The notes: generated by a model from the sequence alone, not told the origin. Positions 18,117 through 27,142 are shown, counted from the first letter of the stretch. The stretch is 64,000 nt of DNA from Cypionkella sp. (GCF_028290025.1 NZ_JAQGKQ010000015.1:62001-126000); one strand, 5' to 3'. Made by a program: numbers and translations.

Positions 18117-19723
18117 GCACTCACCCATTGATAAAGCCAGTTTTCGGATAGTTTGCGTCCATAACCCGTCAAGTGTGCCCCGAGTTCCACGGTAGCTGCC
18201 GGAGCGGCGGATATATCCAACACCAGCCGCCAAACATCGCTGCCGGGGATCTCAGACAGCGCCTGATGCTTAATTTCGCCGCCAGCAATGGTCACGATGG
18301 CTTCGATTTTGGCATCGGGAGGCAGGGCGGCCAGCAAGCCCCCCTCAAAATCCACCACGATCTTGCGAGTGCCGTCGGTGTTCTCGACACCCGACACGCC
18401 GCCAACTCCGGTGCGGGTTTCTTTGACGAAGGCGATGTCGGCTGTGGGATCGACTGGCAGCGCGCCCCAATGCAAACGGTAGTTGAACTCTAACATGGTG
18501 CCGGGGACGGGCTTGGCCTCGGGTACCCAGAAGGCGACAATGTTATCGTTGACCTCAAGTTGGGTCGGGATTTCAACCAGACGTACAGCGCCTTTGCCCC
18601 AGTCGCCCAGAGGTTCAACCAAAGCCGAAGGCCGGCGTTCGTAATGCGCTGCGGCGTCCTGGTAAGCCTCAAAGTCGCGGTTGCGCTGCATCAGGCCGAA
18701 GGACTGCGGGCTGGTTTCGGTAAACCACGATTCCGACAGACGCACCGGGTTGTTCAGCGGACGCCAGATCTGATCGCCATCGCGGCGGTGGATCGCGAGG
18801 CCGTCACTGTCATGCACGTTCGGGCGGTAATCGTCGAAATCTGTGCGGTTCTTTTCCGAAAACAGATACATTGAGGTCAGCGGTGCCACGCCGATCTGAT
18901 CGACCTCGTTGCGAAAGAACAACCGTGCGGCAACGTCGATCTCGGTGTTGGCACCGGGACGGATCACAAAGCGGTAAGCGCCAGTGCAGCTTTCGCTTTC
19001 CAGCGCGGCGTAGACGGTGACTTCGCGGGCGAATGGCGCAGGGGTTTCCAGCCAGAATTGCGAGAAGCGCGGAAACTCTTCCGGTTTGCCAAGACCGGTG
19101 TTTATCGCGAGGCCACGTGCCGACAGACCATAAGCATTATCACGACCAAGCGCGCGGAAGTAGCTCGCACCCAAGAACGCCACGACTTCATCGAACAGAT
19201 CAGCACGGTTCAGCGGCGCGTTCAATCGGAAGCCGGCAACACCCGGCAGCGGTTCGTGCTGAGGCACACGGGCTTTTACAAGATCATAGTAGCGGAAATC
19301 GTCGGTAGAAAAGCCCATCGCGCGGGCCATGCCGTCTTGGACCTCATACATCTGAATTGGCTCGGCAAACAGCCAACCCATGTGGAAGGCTTGCACGTTG
19401 AAGCCAGCCTTAGGACCAGCCCAGCGGGCGCGGTTCGGGTTATACTGGATCGCTTGGTAATCGTCATAGGTGAAGCTGGTGAAGAAGCCTTCAACCTTGC
19501 CTGGCGCTTTATGCGGCGTGGTGGACGCCACGCGCATCTGTTCGGTCAACAGGTCATAATCGAACGGCACGCCAACCGCAGGCGGTTGCGTGGAAGGCGC
19601 GACGGTTTGGCCCCAAGCGGCGCTGGACAGGCTGGTGCTGCATTGCAGCAAGGCCGTTGCGCCGAACAGGGCAAGGAAAGAACGACGCTGCATTTGGGCA
19701 GATAGTTCCGGTTGACCCGGCAT
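18113..19723 (-). CDS. opgG: Glucan biosynthesis protein OpgG
   Basis: This 536-residue periplasmic protein (MdoG family) acts on nascent periplasmic glucans, probably in branching. The N-terminus has a twin-arginine-like motif QRRSFLALFG and a cleavage region near AAWGQT, so export may be Tat-dependent. Family segments include PFDYDLLTEQMR, FHMGWLFAEPIQMYEV, and FLGASYFRALG. The Met at 19723 follows AGGAG. It is the first gene of the opg operon; its promoter would lie in the 442-bp divergent region. Confidence 0.94.
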   Translation of the reverse strand: MPGQPELSAQMQRRSFLALFGATALLQCSTSLSSAAWGQTVAPSTQPPAVGVPFDYDLLTEQMRVASTTPHKAPGKVEGFFTSFTYDDYQAIQYNPNRARWAGPKAGFNVQAFHMGWLFAEPIQMYEVQDGMARAMGFSTDDFRYYDLVKARVPQHEPLPGVAGFRLNAPLNRADLFDEVVAFLGASYFRALGRDNAYGLSARGLAINTGLGKPEEFPRFSQFWLETPAPFAREVTVYAALESESCTGAYRFVIRPGANTEIDVAARLFFRNEVDQIGVAPLTSMYLFSEKNRTDFDDYRPNVHDSDGLAIHRRDGDQIWRPLNNPVRLSESWFTETSPQSFGLMQRNRDFEAYQDAAAHYERRPSALVEPLGDWGKGAVRLVEIPTQLEVNDNIVAFWVPEAKPVPGTMLEFNYRLHWGALPVDPTADIAFVKETRTGVGGVSGVENTDGTRKIVVDFEGGLLAALPPDAKIEAIVTIAGGEIKHQALSEIPGSDVWRLVLDISAAPAATVELGAHLTGYGRKLSENWLYQWVSA

Positions 19724-20165
19724 GATAACTCCTGCTCTCCGATTCGAGGAAAACTCAATGTAGTTCGCAGGTTATAGGAAACCGCGCCAGACTCCAAGTT
19801 ATGCAACCGCCGCATTACTGTCATGCTGCGACTGCAAAGGAATTTGTGCTGCGACACCGCACCTTTCAGTGCCGGGAGATGCGTGAGGATGGCGCAAAGG
19901 TCAATTCCTGTTGTGGTTTCAGGCTGTGACAATCGCGTGTTATGCGCGGGAAAACGCCAATTCTTTGGGCGGACGGCTGATTTGCACGCGCAAACAGCGA
20001 AAGCGCGGCGGCGGACCGCATCTGACGGAGCGACGTATTTAATCAAAAAACCGGCGCGATATGCTGACTGCGGCGAAGCTGGCGATGTGGGTGGGTCAGA
20101 CTGGCACTGTTTAACGGGGGCGATATCGGCCTAAAGTTCCCTGTCATTCACGAAGGAGCATCAAG
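19724..20165. other. Divergent intergenic region between opgG and the acetyltransferase
   Basis: This 442-bp region should hold promoters for the opg operon (minus) and the acetyltransferase (plus). A GAAGGAG site for the latter lies at about 20151-20158. A 103-codon plus ORF at 19823-20134 shows no similarity or codon bias and was not accepted. I see no clear repeat. Confidence 0.5.
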
Positions 20166-20849
20166 ATGGCCGAAAATATGCAGCACTGGACGCCGCGACA
20201 GCGCCCGCAAGCTCTGACGCTTGAGGGTCGTTTCGTGCGGCTGGAAAAGCTGGAGGCGCGCCACACCGCCGAGCTTTTTGCGGCGTCGGCCACGGCAGAG
20301 GCGGATGTTAGGTTCACTTGGTTGCCTGAGGCTCCTCCAAGCGATTTGGCCAGCTTTGGCGGGTGGGTCGAGAAGGTGGCACAGAGTGAAGATCCGATCT
20401 TCTTTGCGATCATCGACAAGGCCAGCGGCAAGGTGGCGGGGCGGCAGACGCTGATGCGGATTGATGCGGTGCATGGCGTGGTCGAGATTGGCAACATCTA
20501 CTGGGGTCCGCTGATGGCGCGAAAGCCCGCAGCGACCGAGGCATTATATCTGTTCGCGCAGTACGTGTTCGACACGCTCGGCTATCGGCGGTTTGAGTGG
20601 ATATGCAATGACGACAATGCGCCGTCGAAGCAAGCGGCGTTGCGGTTTGGATTTCAGGCGGAGGGGGTGTTTCGGCAGCACATGGTCGTCAAGGGGCTGA
20701 ACCGCGATACTGCTTGGTTCGCGATGATCGACAAAGATTGGGTTAAACTGAAGCCGGCATATGAAGCATGGCTCGCGGCGGAGAATTGCGACGCTGACGG
20801 CCAGCAAAAGCGGCGGTTGGAAGATATTCGCGCCGAACTAGGGGCTTGA
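20166..20849 (+). CDS. GNAT-family N-acetyltransferase
   Basis: This 227-residue protein has the RimL-type GNAT pattern: LEGRFVRLEKLEARHTAEL at the start, VEIGNIYWGPLMARKPAATE, and the CoA-binding/C-terminal motif NDDNAPSKQAALRFGFQAEGVFR region. It would acetylate a small amine or protein N-terminus; the substrate is unknown. AAGGAG precedes the ATG. It ends 24 bp before an intrinsic terminator shared with infC. Confidence 0.88.
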   Translation: MAENMQHWTPRQRPQALTLEGRFVRLEKLEARHTAELFAASATAEADVRFTWLPEAPPSDLASFGGWVEKVAQSEDPIFFAIIDKASGKVAGRQTLMRIDAVHGVVEIGNIYWGPLMARKPAATEALYLFAQYVFDTLGYRRFEWICNDDNAPSKQAALRFGFQAEGVFRQHMVVKGLNRDTAWFAMIDKDWVKLKPAYEAWLAAENCDADGQQKRRLEDIRAELGA

Positions 20850-20868
20850 GCGGGGCGGGGCTGTCCAC

Positions 20869-20893
20869 GAAAAAGGGGGCCACTGGCCCCCTT
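20869..20893 (-). terminator. Intrinsic terminator of infC (possibly bidirectional)
   Basis: AAGGGGGCC pairs perfectly with GGCCCCCTT around ACT at 20873-20893. On the minus strand it is followed by five T, so it terminates infC. On the plus strand only TT follows, so termination of the acetyltransferase transcript is plausible but weaker. Confidence 0.85.
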
Positions 20894-20917
20894 GATATCC
20901 TTTGAGATGGTGCGGCC

Positions 20918-21457
20918 TTACCTCGGCGTTACCATCATCACCATCTGACGACCCTCCAGCCGGGGCATCGATTCGATTTTACCGGCCTCGCCAACGTCGG
21001 CTGCGACTCGGTTCAGCAGTTCAAGTCCAAGCTCTTGGTGCGCCATCTCACGACCGCGGAAGCGCAGGGTGACCTTCACCTTGTCGCCTTCTTCGAGGAA
21101 TTTCAGCACCGAGCGCATTTTCACATCATAGTCATGCGTGTCCGTGCCGGGGCGAAACTTGATCTCTTTTATCTCAATAATGTGCTGTTTCTTGCGCGCT
21201 TCGGCCTCACGCTTCTGCTGTTCATACTTGAACTTGCCGAAATCCATGATTTTGCAGACGGGCGGCTCGGCGTTCGGTGAGATTTCCACCAGATCAAGCC
21301 CGGCTTCCTCGGCCATTTGCATCGCACGTGCGGGCGTGACTACGCCGACATTTTCGCCGTCAGCGCCAATAAGGCGAATCTCGGGTGACCGGATGCGATC
21401 ATTGATGCGTGGGCCAGTTTCGCGTTGCGGCGGGGCGTTGTGGGGTCTGCGGGCTAT
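20918..21457 (-). CDS. infC: Translation initiation factor IF-3, apparent AUA start
   Basis: This 179-residue protein binds the 30S subunit and checks start-codon and initiator tRNA pairing. The N-domain begins [21 protein letters not shown], and the linker and C-domain include [13 protein letters not shown] and [17 protein letters not shown]. No ATG, GTG or TTG lies at the expected N-terminus. The codon before GCC-CGC-AGA is ATA, 8 bases after AAAGGA. infC genes of many bacteria start with rare AUU/AUC/AUA codons, which allow IF-3 to repress its own synthesis. An ATC two codons earlier is too close to the ribosome-binding site. Confidence 0.9.
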   Translation of the reverse strand: MARRPHNAPPQRETGPRINDRIRSPEIRLIGADGENVGVVTPARAMQMAEEAGLDLVEISPNAEPPVCKIMDFGKFKYEQQKREAEARKKQHIIEIKEIKFRPGTDTHDYDVKMRSVLKFLEEGDKVKVTLRFRGREMAHQELGLELLNRVAADVGEAGKIESMPRLEGRQMVMMVTPR

Positions 21458-21650
21458 GGTGATGGTCCTTTGAATGGTTGTAAGCTGGCGCAAGATAGTC
21501 TTGTGAGGCACAAGCTTCAACCTGAAAAGCCGCAAAGCGCGCGCATGGTTGGCAGCGTGGCCGCAGGGCCGCAGCGCAGGTCTTTTCATTAGCACGATAT
21601 TCTGTCATAGGCTCCGATAACCGAAGGGTACTCGGTATGGGAGAATAAAC

Positions 21651-22169
21651 ATGAACAGAAACGTCCTTATCGGCATCGTGCTGATCGCTTTGGCTGGTGC
21701 TGGCTATTATCAAGTTTACATGAAGCCAAATCAGGAAGCCGCAGCGACTGCTGCAACTGCAGCGAAAGCTGCTGAAGCGGCTGCTACTGATGCAGCTGCG
21801 GCAACCAAGAAAGCCGCTGATGACGCAGCTGCCGCTGTAACCGCTGCTGCGGCTGCGACCACGCAAGCTGCAAGCGATGCCGCTGCTGCGACGACCGCTG
21901 CCGCAAGTGACGCTGCTGCCGCCACAACTGAAGCTGCTGGCGCTGCTGCAACTGCCACGACCGAAGCTGCAACGGCCGCTACAACCACCGCTGCGGCTGC
22001 TCTGGATCCTGCGACCTTCGATGCGGTAAAGGTCAAAGCTTTGATCGACGCGTCGTCGTTGGACGCCACCACCAAAACCACGCTGAATGCCAGCGTTGAC
22101 GCGGCTGCGACCAATCCGGCAATCGTTGCGACCACTCTGACGGCTGTGAAAGCTGCTTTGGGCCTGTAA
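21651..22169 (+). CDS. Membrane-anchored Ala/Thr-rich protein
   Basis: This 172-residue protein begins with one hydrophobic helix (NVLIGIVLIALAGAGYY) with short N-terminal residues, so it is either a signal anchor or a signal peptide. About 95 residues of Ala/Thr with scattered Asp, Glu and Lys follow (TKKAADDAAAAV and similar heptad-like runs). A C-terminal helical hairpin (FDAVKVKALIDASSLDATTK, SVDAAATNPAIVATTLTAV) completes it. I do not recognise a family. It probably forms an elongated periplasmic rod. A good terminator follows. Confidence 0.7.
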   Translation: MNRNVLIGIVLIALAGAGYYQVYMKPNQEAAATAATAAKAAEAAATDAAAATKKAADDAAAAVTAAAAATTQAASDAAAATTAAASDAAAATTEAAGAAATATTEAATAATTTAAAALDPATFDAVKVKALIDASSLDATTKTTLNASVDAAATNPAIVATTLTAVKAALGL

Positions 22170-22194
22170 GCGCCCGTCCTCGGACATATTAAAC

Positions 22195-22226
22195 GCCGCG
22201 TTGGAGCGATCCAGCGCGGCTTTTTA
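22195..22226 (+). terminator. Rho-independent terminator after the Ala/Thr-rich gene
   Basis: GCCGCGTTGGA pairs with TCCAGCGCGGC around GCGA, with one G-T wobble, and five T follow. It starts 25 bp after the stop codon. Confidence 0.92.
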
Positions 22227-22242
22227 ATGTTTGGTGGGCTTT

Positions 22243-22276
22243 GATAACGACTTAGATATCCCCCCGGGAGGCATTC
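22243..22276 (-). repeat. Dispersed intergenic repeat, short form (copy 5, minus strand)
   Basis: Read on the minus strand it is GAATGCCTCCCGGGGGGATA then TCTAAGTCGTTATC. It matches the core GCCTCCGGCGGGGATATTTAAGCCA with several changes. It lies about 50 bp downstream of the fpr stop, in the sense direction. Confidence 0.6.
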
Positions 22277-22327
22277 TTCGTTGATCGCATAAAGACTGCG
22301 GCGGGGTAAACGGCTGAAATCGTTGAG

Positions 22328-23149
22328 TTAGATCCCGTCGCCGACGAAGGCTTTCTCGACCACGAATTGTTTCGGGTCCGAGTTGGCACCTTCGTGCAGG
22401 CCAAAGCCTTCGAGGATGGCTTTGACATCGACGTTGAAGGCAAGGCTGCCGCAGACCATTGCGCGGTCTTCTTCTGGGTTCATTCTGGGTAGACCGAGGT
22501 CGGTGAAGACCTTGCCGGACTGCAGGTTATCGGTGACGCGGCCCATGTGGTGGAAGGGCTCGCGCGTCGTCGTTGGGTAGTAGCGCAGTTTGTCGCCGAC
22601 CAATTCACCGATCAGCGGATCATCAGCGAGGCTTTCGACCAGAGATTGGCCATATTGCAGCTCCGCCACTTCGCGGCAGGTGTGCATGATGATGACTTGT
22701 TCATATTTCTCATAGGTTTCCGGCTCTCGCAAAAGACTTGCGAACGGGGCAAACCCGGTGCCAGTTGAGAGCAACCACAGGCGTTTGCCGGGCAGCAGCG
22801 CGTCATGCACGAGGGTGCCGACGGGTTTTGGGCGCAGGATGATCTCATCCCCGACTTGGATATGCTGGAGTTTTGAGGTCAGCGGACCTTCCGGCACTTT
22901 GATAGAGTAGAACTCAAGCTCATCGTCCCAAGCGGGGGAGGCGATCGAATAAGCCCGCAGCAATGGTTTGCCAGTGTCACCCATCAGGCCGATCATCACA
23001 AACTCGCCCGAGCGGAAGCGCAGGGTTTTCGGGCGGCTGACGCGGAACGAGAACAGCCGGTCGGTCCAATGCTTCACCGCCGTGACGGTTTGAGCATCGG
23101 GTAGCACGGGCTTGGCGGAAGGGGTGGTGATCACGGTCGCGTCGGTCAT
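22328..23149 (-). CDS. fpr: Ferredoxin/flavodoxin-NADP reductase
   Basis: This 273-residue FAD protein exchanges electrons between NADPH and ferredoxin or flavodoxin. The FAD motif RAYSIASP is near residue 85, the NADP-binding GTGFAPFASLLREP near 130, and CREVAELQYG further on. The C-terminus FVVEKAFVGDGI is typical of the bacterial subclass found in Rhodobacter. It lies 55 bp after the DUF934 gene on the same strand, so it probably belongs to the sulfur operon, where it could feed electrons to CysI. Confidence 0.93.
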   Translation of the reverse strand: MTDATVITTPSAKPVLPDAQTVTAVKHWTDRLFSFRVSRPKTLRFRSGEFVMIGLMGDTGKPLLRAYSIASPAWDDELEFYSIKVPEGPLTSKLQHIQVGDEIILRPKPVGTLVHDALLPGKRLWLLSTGTGFAPFASLLREPETYEKYEQVIIMHTCREVAELQYGQSLVESLADDPLIGELVGDKLRYYPTTTREPFHHMGRVTDNLQSGKVFTDLGLPRMNPEEDRAMVCGSLAFNVDVKAILEGFGLHEGANSDPKQFVVEKAFVGDGI

Positions 23150-23204
23150 TGTGATTGGTCTTTCGGGAGAGGTCGTTAGGGCTTGGATAATTTAGGCGGC
23201 GGGA

Positions 23205-23609
23205 TTAGGCGCGCAAACGGGCTTGATAATCATGGGCTTTCCAGTCGGCGCGGAATTTCCACTGCGCTTCGGGTTGGCGGGCGGCGAGATCATCGGGGAT
23301 TTCTACATCGTCAAAGCCGGTGCGGCGCGCCATCGGATACTGGTCAGCGATCACGGGGCCAACGGCGCGCAGATGGCCCTTGTAACCCAGCGCACGCAAA
23401 CGATGTCCGATGGTGAAGGCGCGGCCATCCGAAAACGCCGGGAAGGCGACGCGGATCAGTGTGAGGTCTTTGAAGTAGGGCAGCAGAGCCTCGGGCGGGT
23501 CGGTTTGCAACAAGTCAACCTCGCCCTTGTGGGTCGCAATGTCGGCCAAAGCCACGGCGTTGGTTACGGGGGCGGGGCCGAAGCCTTGATCGGTGACGAG
23601 AACGCTCAT
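23205..23609 (-). CDS. DUF934 protein of the assimilatory sulfur operon
   Basis: This 134-residue protein has the DUF934 signature: FKDLTLIRVAFPAFSDGRAFTIGHRLRALGYKGHLRAVG, then IADQYPMARRTGFDDVE. The family nearly always sits beside cysH and cysI; it may support sulfite reduction, but no activity is proven. The start at MSVLVTDQG was chosen because it overlaps the cysH stop (ATGA). An upstream extension of the frame lies inside cysH. Confidence 0.9.
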   Translation of the reverse strand: MSVLVTDQGFGPAPVTNAVALADIATHKGEVDLLQTDPPEALLPYFKDLTLIRVAFPAFSDGRAFTIGHRLRALGYKGHLRAVGPVIADQYPMARRTGFDDVEIPDDLAARQPEAQWKFRADWKAHDYQARLRA

Positions 23610-24355
23610 GCTGCGGTAGCCTTTCTGATCGGGACGGCTTTGCCATTGATGAAATGGATGCCACATTCGGTTTTTTCCTGACCGCGCCAACGGCCCGAGC
23701 GTGGGTCTTCGCCGGGGGCTACTTTACTGGTGCAGGGTGTGCAGCCAATCGACGGGTAGCCTTGGGCGACTAGGGGATGACGCGGCAGCCGGTTGTTGAC
23801 GATGTATTCTTCCAGATCGTCGCGGCCCCAATGCGCCAGCGGATTGACCTTGATGCGGGTGTCGCCTTCAGCCTCAAAGAACTCCACCGCTTGCCGGGTA
23901 GAGCCTTGGAAGCGCTTGCGGCCAGTGATCCAGCCGTCAAACGGCGTCAGGGCGCGTTCTAAGGGTTCGACCTTGCGCACAGCACAGCAGGCGTCGGTGT
24001 TAAACTGGTGCAGCGTGTTGTCGGGGTCTTCAAACTGCAAACGCGGCAGGGCTGCGCGGATGGTGCGGACGTCGCATAGGTTGAGCTTTTCTGCAAGCTC
24101 ACGTTGATAATCGAGGGTTTCCTGAAATAACATGCGGGTATCGACGAACAGCACCGGGGTTTCCGGGGCGATCACCGAGACCAGATGCAGCAGCACTACG
24201 GATTCTGCACCGAACGACGACACAAGGGCAACGCGGCCCAGATCATCGTCCTTCAACGCATGTTCCAACACCGACGTCGCGGCGTGGTGTTTGTAGCGCG
24301 CGTTTAAGACAGCGACGCGCTGGGCAACCGAGCCTGACGGAAAATCACGCGGCAT
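23606..24355 (-). CDS. cysH: Assimilatory adenylyl-sulfate (APS) reductase
   Basis: This 249-residue enzyme reduces activated sulfate to sulfite with thioredoxin. It has the nucleotide-binding SSFGAESVVLLHL and the LFVDTRMLFQETLDY stretch. The paired Cys in DACCAVRK and in GCTPCTS are the [4Fe-4S] ligands that mark APS rather than PAPS reductases. The catalytic Cys is in KTECGIHF. The start MPRDFPSG (24355) overlaps the cysI end by 11 bp. A longer frame upstream lies within cysI and was rejected. Confidence 0.93.
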   Translation of the reverse strand: MPRDFPSGSVAQRVAVLNARYKHHAATSVLEHALKDDDLGRVALVSSFGAESVVLLHLVSVIAPETPVLFVDTRMLFQETLDYQRELAEKLNLCDVRTIRAALPRLQFEDPDNTLHQFNTDACCAVRKVEPLERALTPFDGWITGRKRFQGSTRQAVEFFEAEGDTRIKVNPLAHWGRDDLEEYIVNNRLPRHPLVAQGYPSIGCTPCTSKVAPGEDPRSGRWRGQEKTECGIHFINGKAVPIRKATAA

Positions 24356-26015
24356 CACGGCCGCCTTCGGCACCATAAAGTGCTGATTTGAACGGCGCAA
24401 AGCCGGTGCGGCGGTAGGTTTGCAGGAAGGTCTCGGCAGGGTTCTCGCGGATTTCGAGGTAAGCGCGGATGATGCGTTCGATGGCGGGGACGATCTCATC
24501 ATAGGCAAAACCGGGGCCAGTTTTCTCGCCAATGGCGGCGGTTTCGGTGCCGTCACCGCCAAGGGTGATCTGGTAGTTTTCAACACCAGCACGGTCGAGG
24601 CCCAAGATGCCGATATGGCCGACATGGTGGTGACCGCAAGCGTTGATGCAGCCGGAGATTTTGATTTTCAGCGGGCCTACGTCATGCTCCAGCCTCAATT
24701 CCTCAAACCGCAGCGCGATTTCTTGCGCGACCGGAATGGAGCGGGCTGTGGCGAGGGCGCAATAATCCATGCCGGGGCAGGCGATGATATCGGACAGCAG
24801 GCCGACGTTGGCGGTGCCTAAGCCTGCTTGGCTTAAGGCTGCATGAACCGCCGGAAGGTCGGATTTATGGACATGCGGCAGGATCACGTTCTGCTCGTGG
24901 CTGATGCGTAGGTCGTTGTGGCCGTATTTCTCGGCAAGGTCCGCCATGACGCGCATCTGGGCAGAGGTCGCATCGCCGGGGGTGGCACCGTGGGCTTTCA
25001 CCGAGATGGTGACGATGGCGTATTGGGCATTGCGGTGCTGGGCGAGGTTGGTATCGGCCCAAGCGCGGAAAATCGGGTCGGATTTGTAGAACGCATCATA
25101 GCCATCGGTCGGCGCATTGCGGAAAGCAGGCGGCGCGAAGGCGGCACGGATATCGTCAAGCAAAGCTTGGTCAGCGCCGCCGAATTGCGGGCGGGTTTCA
25201 AGGAAGCGTTCCTCGATCATCCGGGAAATCTCATCTCGGCCAGTCTCATGCACGGTGATCTTAATGCGGGCTTTGTATTTGTTATCGCGGCGGCCAAGCA
25301 CGTTGTAGACCGACAGCACAGCTTCAACGTAGGGCAAAAGGTCAGCGACCGGCAGGGAGTCGCGCACCGTGAAGGCGATCATCGGGGTGCGGCCAAGACC
25401 GCCGCCGACCATGACTTCAAAGCCCGGCTCACCCGCATCGTTGCGTGTCATGCGCAGGCCGATGTCATGCGCTTTGGTCACGGCGCGGTCGTTGGGGCTG
25501 CCAGTGACGGCGATCTTGAACTTGCGCGGCAGGAATTGGAACTCGGGGTGGTCGGTGGACCATTGGCGCAGAAGCTCGGCATAGGGGCGGGGGTCTTCAA
25601 TCTCATCCGCGGCAGCGCCTGCAAAATGGTCAGCGGTGACGTTGCGGACCGTGTTGCCAGAGGTTTGGATCGCGTGCATTTCGACATCGGCCAAAGCCGA
25701 CAGGATCGCAGGCACGTCGGGCAGTTTCGGCCAGTTGAACTGGATGTTTTGCCGGGTGGTGAAATGGCCGTAGCCTTTATCCCAAGTGTCGGCGATCAAC
25801 GCGAGTTGACGCATTTGGCGTGGGTTCAGCGTGCCATAGGGGATCGCGACGCGCAGCATGTAGGCGTGGAGTTGCAAGTACAGGCCGTTCATCAGGCGAA
25901 GCGGGCGGAATTCATCCTCGGTCAGGCTGCCATCGAGACGGCGGCCGACCTGATCGGAAAATTGCGCAACGCGGGCGCGGACGAAGGATTCGTCGAAATC
26001 GGAATAGCTATACAT
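24345..26015 (-). CDS. cysI: Nitrite/sulfite reductase, siroheme type
   Basis: This 556-residue enzyme reduces sulfite to sulfide (six electrons) using siroheme and a [4Fe-4S] cluster. The cluster ligands are CPGMDYC and CINACG. The two ferredoxin-like repeats are seen near LNPRQMRQLALIADTWDKGYG and VMADLAEKYGHNDLRIS. Its neighbours (APS reductase, DUF934, SUMT) show that it works in sulfur rather than nitrate assimilation. Its start lies within the 3' end of the DUF2849 gene (8-bp overlap). Confidence 0.92.
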   Translation of the reverse strand: MYSYSDFDESFVRARVAQFSDQVGRRLDGSLTEDEFRPLRLMNGLYLQLHAYMLRVAIPYGTLNPRQMRQLALIADTWDKGYGHFTTRQNIQFNWPKLPDVPAILSALADVEMHAIQTSGNTVRNVTADHFAGAAADEIEDPRPYAELLRQWSTDHPEFQFLPRKFKIAVTGSPNDRAVTKAHDIGLRMTRNDAGEPGFEVMVGGGLGRTPMIAFTVRDSLPVADLLPYVEAVLSVYNVLGRRDNKYKARIKITVHETGRDEISRMIEERFLETRPQFGGADQALLDDIRAAFAPPAFRNAPTDGYDAFYKSDPIFRAWADTNLAQHRNAQYAIVTISVKAHGATPGDATSAQMRVMADLAEKYGHNDLRISHEQNVILPHVHKSDLPAVHAALSQAGLGTANVGLLSDIIACPGMDYCALATARSIPVAQEIALRFEELRLEHDVGPLKIKISGCINACGHHHVGHIGILGLDRAGVENYQITLGGDGTETAAIGEKTGPGFAYDEIVPAIERIIRAYLEIRENPAETFLQTYRRTGFAPFKSALYGAEGGRDAA

Positions 26016-26349
26016 TGGTGAGATCCACTTGCTTGCCGTCAGCTTGCTTGCCTAAATCGACTTGTTTACCGTGTGGGTAGTTCGACGGGCCACGGGTGCG
26101 GAAAGCTTCGCGGAAATGCACCGGCTCGGGGCCATTCGGGCCAGCTTTGGCATCCGCCAGATAAGCGCCGACAATGATATTGCGTTGGGCGGCACCGAAA
26201 AGCAGGCGGATTTGCGCGTGGGCTTCGTCTTCGATCAACTCGGCCTCATGGTGCAGGCGGCTCCAGCGGTCATCGGCGGTGAGATAGACCACATCGCCTT
26301 CCCGCAGATCATTGGCGGTGACGACTTTCGGGGTAAACTGGCGGCTCAT
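26008..26349 (-). CDS. DUF2849 protein
   Basis: This 113-residue protein has the DUF2849 core: VVTANDLREGDVVYLTADDRWSRL, then EDEAHAQIRLLFGAAQRNIIVGAYL and PVHFREAFRTRGPSNY. It is almost always found between cobA/cysG and cysI in alphaproteobacteria; its role is unknown. The C-terminal tail carries a small repeat, GKQVDLGKQADGKQVDL, that runs into the overlap with cysI. Its start overlaps the cobA stop by 4 bp. Confidence 0.9.
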   Translation of the reverse strand: MSRQFTPKVVTANDLREGDVVYLTADDRWSRLHHEAELIEDEAHAQIRLLFGAAQRNIIVGAYLADAKAGPNGPEPVHFREAFRTRGPSNYPHGKQVDLGKQADGKQVDLTNV

Positions 26350-27119
26350 GCTTGTGCCCCTTTTAATGCGGTCAATGTGGCAGCAGCGCGCCTTGGCGCG
26401 AGGCCGTAAAGGATCACAGCCGGGCCTGCAAGGGCGCTTGCGGCTTCAGGTAGGGTGGCGAGGGTTGCGGGCAACACCCGTTCATCGGCGCGTGAGACGT
26501 TTTCGATCAGGGTGATCGCGGTATCTGCGGCGGCACCGTGCATCATCAAGCGACCTTGGATGAAGCGAGCCGACTTTTTGCCCATGTAGATTGCGGCGAC
26601 TTCACCGGGGCGGGCAAGGCCGCGCCAATCTTGCTCGGCAAAGCCAGCGATGTCATGGCCGGTCAGGATGCGCAGGCTGGCGTTGCGACCGCGCCGGGTC
26701 AGCGACTGACCGATATCGGCAGCGGCGACAGTGGCCGCAGTCAGACCGGGCAGGATGCGAAAGCTGAGATTAGCGGCCTCAAGCGCCTCAATTTCCTCAT
26801 CCAGACGGCCAAAAATCCCGCAATCGCCACCCTTCAAGCGCACCACATTGGCACCGGTTTGGGCATGGGCGACCAGCGTGGCGTTGATGGTTTCTTGAGT
26901 GGTTGAGGGGCCGAAACCTTCTTTGCCAACGTCGATCTTGGTCACATGCGCCGGGATCAGCGCCAGCACTTCGGGGCAAACCAAACGGTCGTGGATCACC
27001 ACATCGGCGGCCTGCAACGCCGCATAGGCGGCGAGCGTCAGATGCGCCGCCGCACCCGGACCAGCGCCGACAAAAGTGACGTGAACTGCGGCGGGCGCAA
27101 AGGAGGGCAGACTGGTCAT
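26346..27119 (-). CDS. cobA: Uroporphyrinogen-III C-methyltransferase (SUMT)
   Basis: This 257-residue SAM-dependent enzyme makes precorrin-2, the first step to siroheme (and cobalamin). It has the N-terminal glycine loop VGAGPGAAAHLTL, VIHDRLVCPE, NVVRLKGGDCGIFGR, and the later VAAIYMGKKSA. Siroheme is the cofactor of the CysI encoded two genes downstream, which explains the placement. It is the first gene of the operon; the AT-rich divergent region upstream should contain the promoter. Confidence 0.9.
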   Translation of the reverse strand: MTSLPSFAPAAVHVTFVGAGPGAAAHLTLAAYAALQAADVVIHDRLVCPEVLALIPAHVTKIDVGKEGFGPSTTQETINATLVAHAQTGANVVRLKGGDCGIFGRLDEEIEALEAANLSFRILPGLTAATVAAADIGQSLTRRGRNASLRILTGHDIAGFAEQDWRGLARPGEVAAIYMGKKSARFIQGRLMMHGAAADTAITLIENVSRADERVLPATLATLPEAASALAGPAVILYGLAPRRAAATLTALKGAQA

Positions 27120-27142
27120 GGCACTCTCACTGATTTCTATGT

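Noticed and set aside
17431-18195. 254-codon plus-strand ORF opposite opgH and opgI
   Set aside because: Lies antisense to well-supported opg genes and has no recognisable domain.
19823-20134. 103-codon plus-strand ORF upstream of the acetyltransferase
   Set aside because: No good ribosome-binding site, many Arg/Cys residues, no family likeness; the region is more likely promoter DNA.
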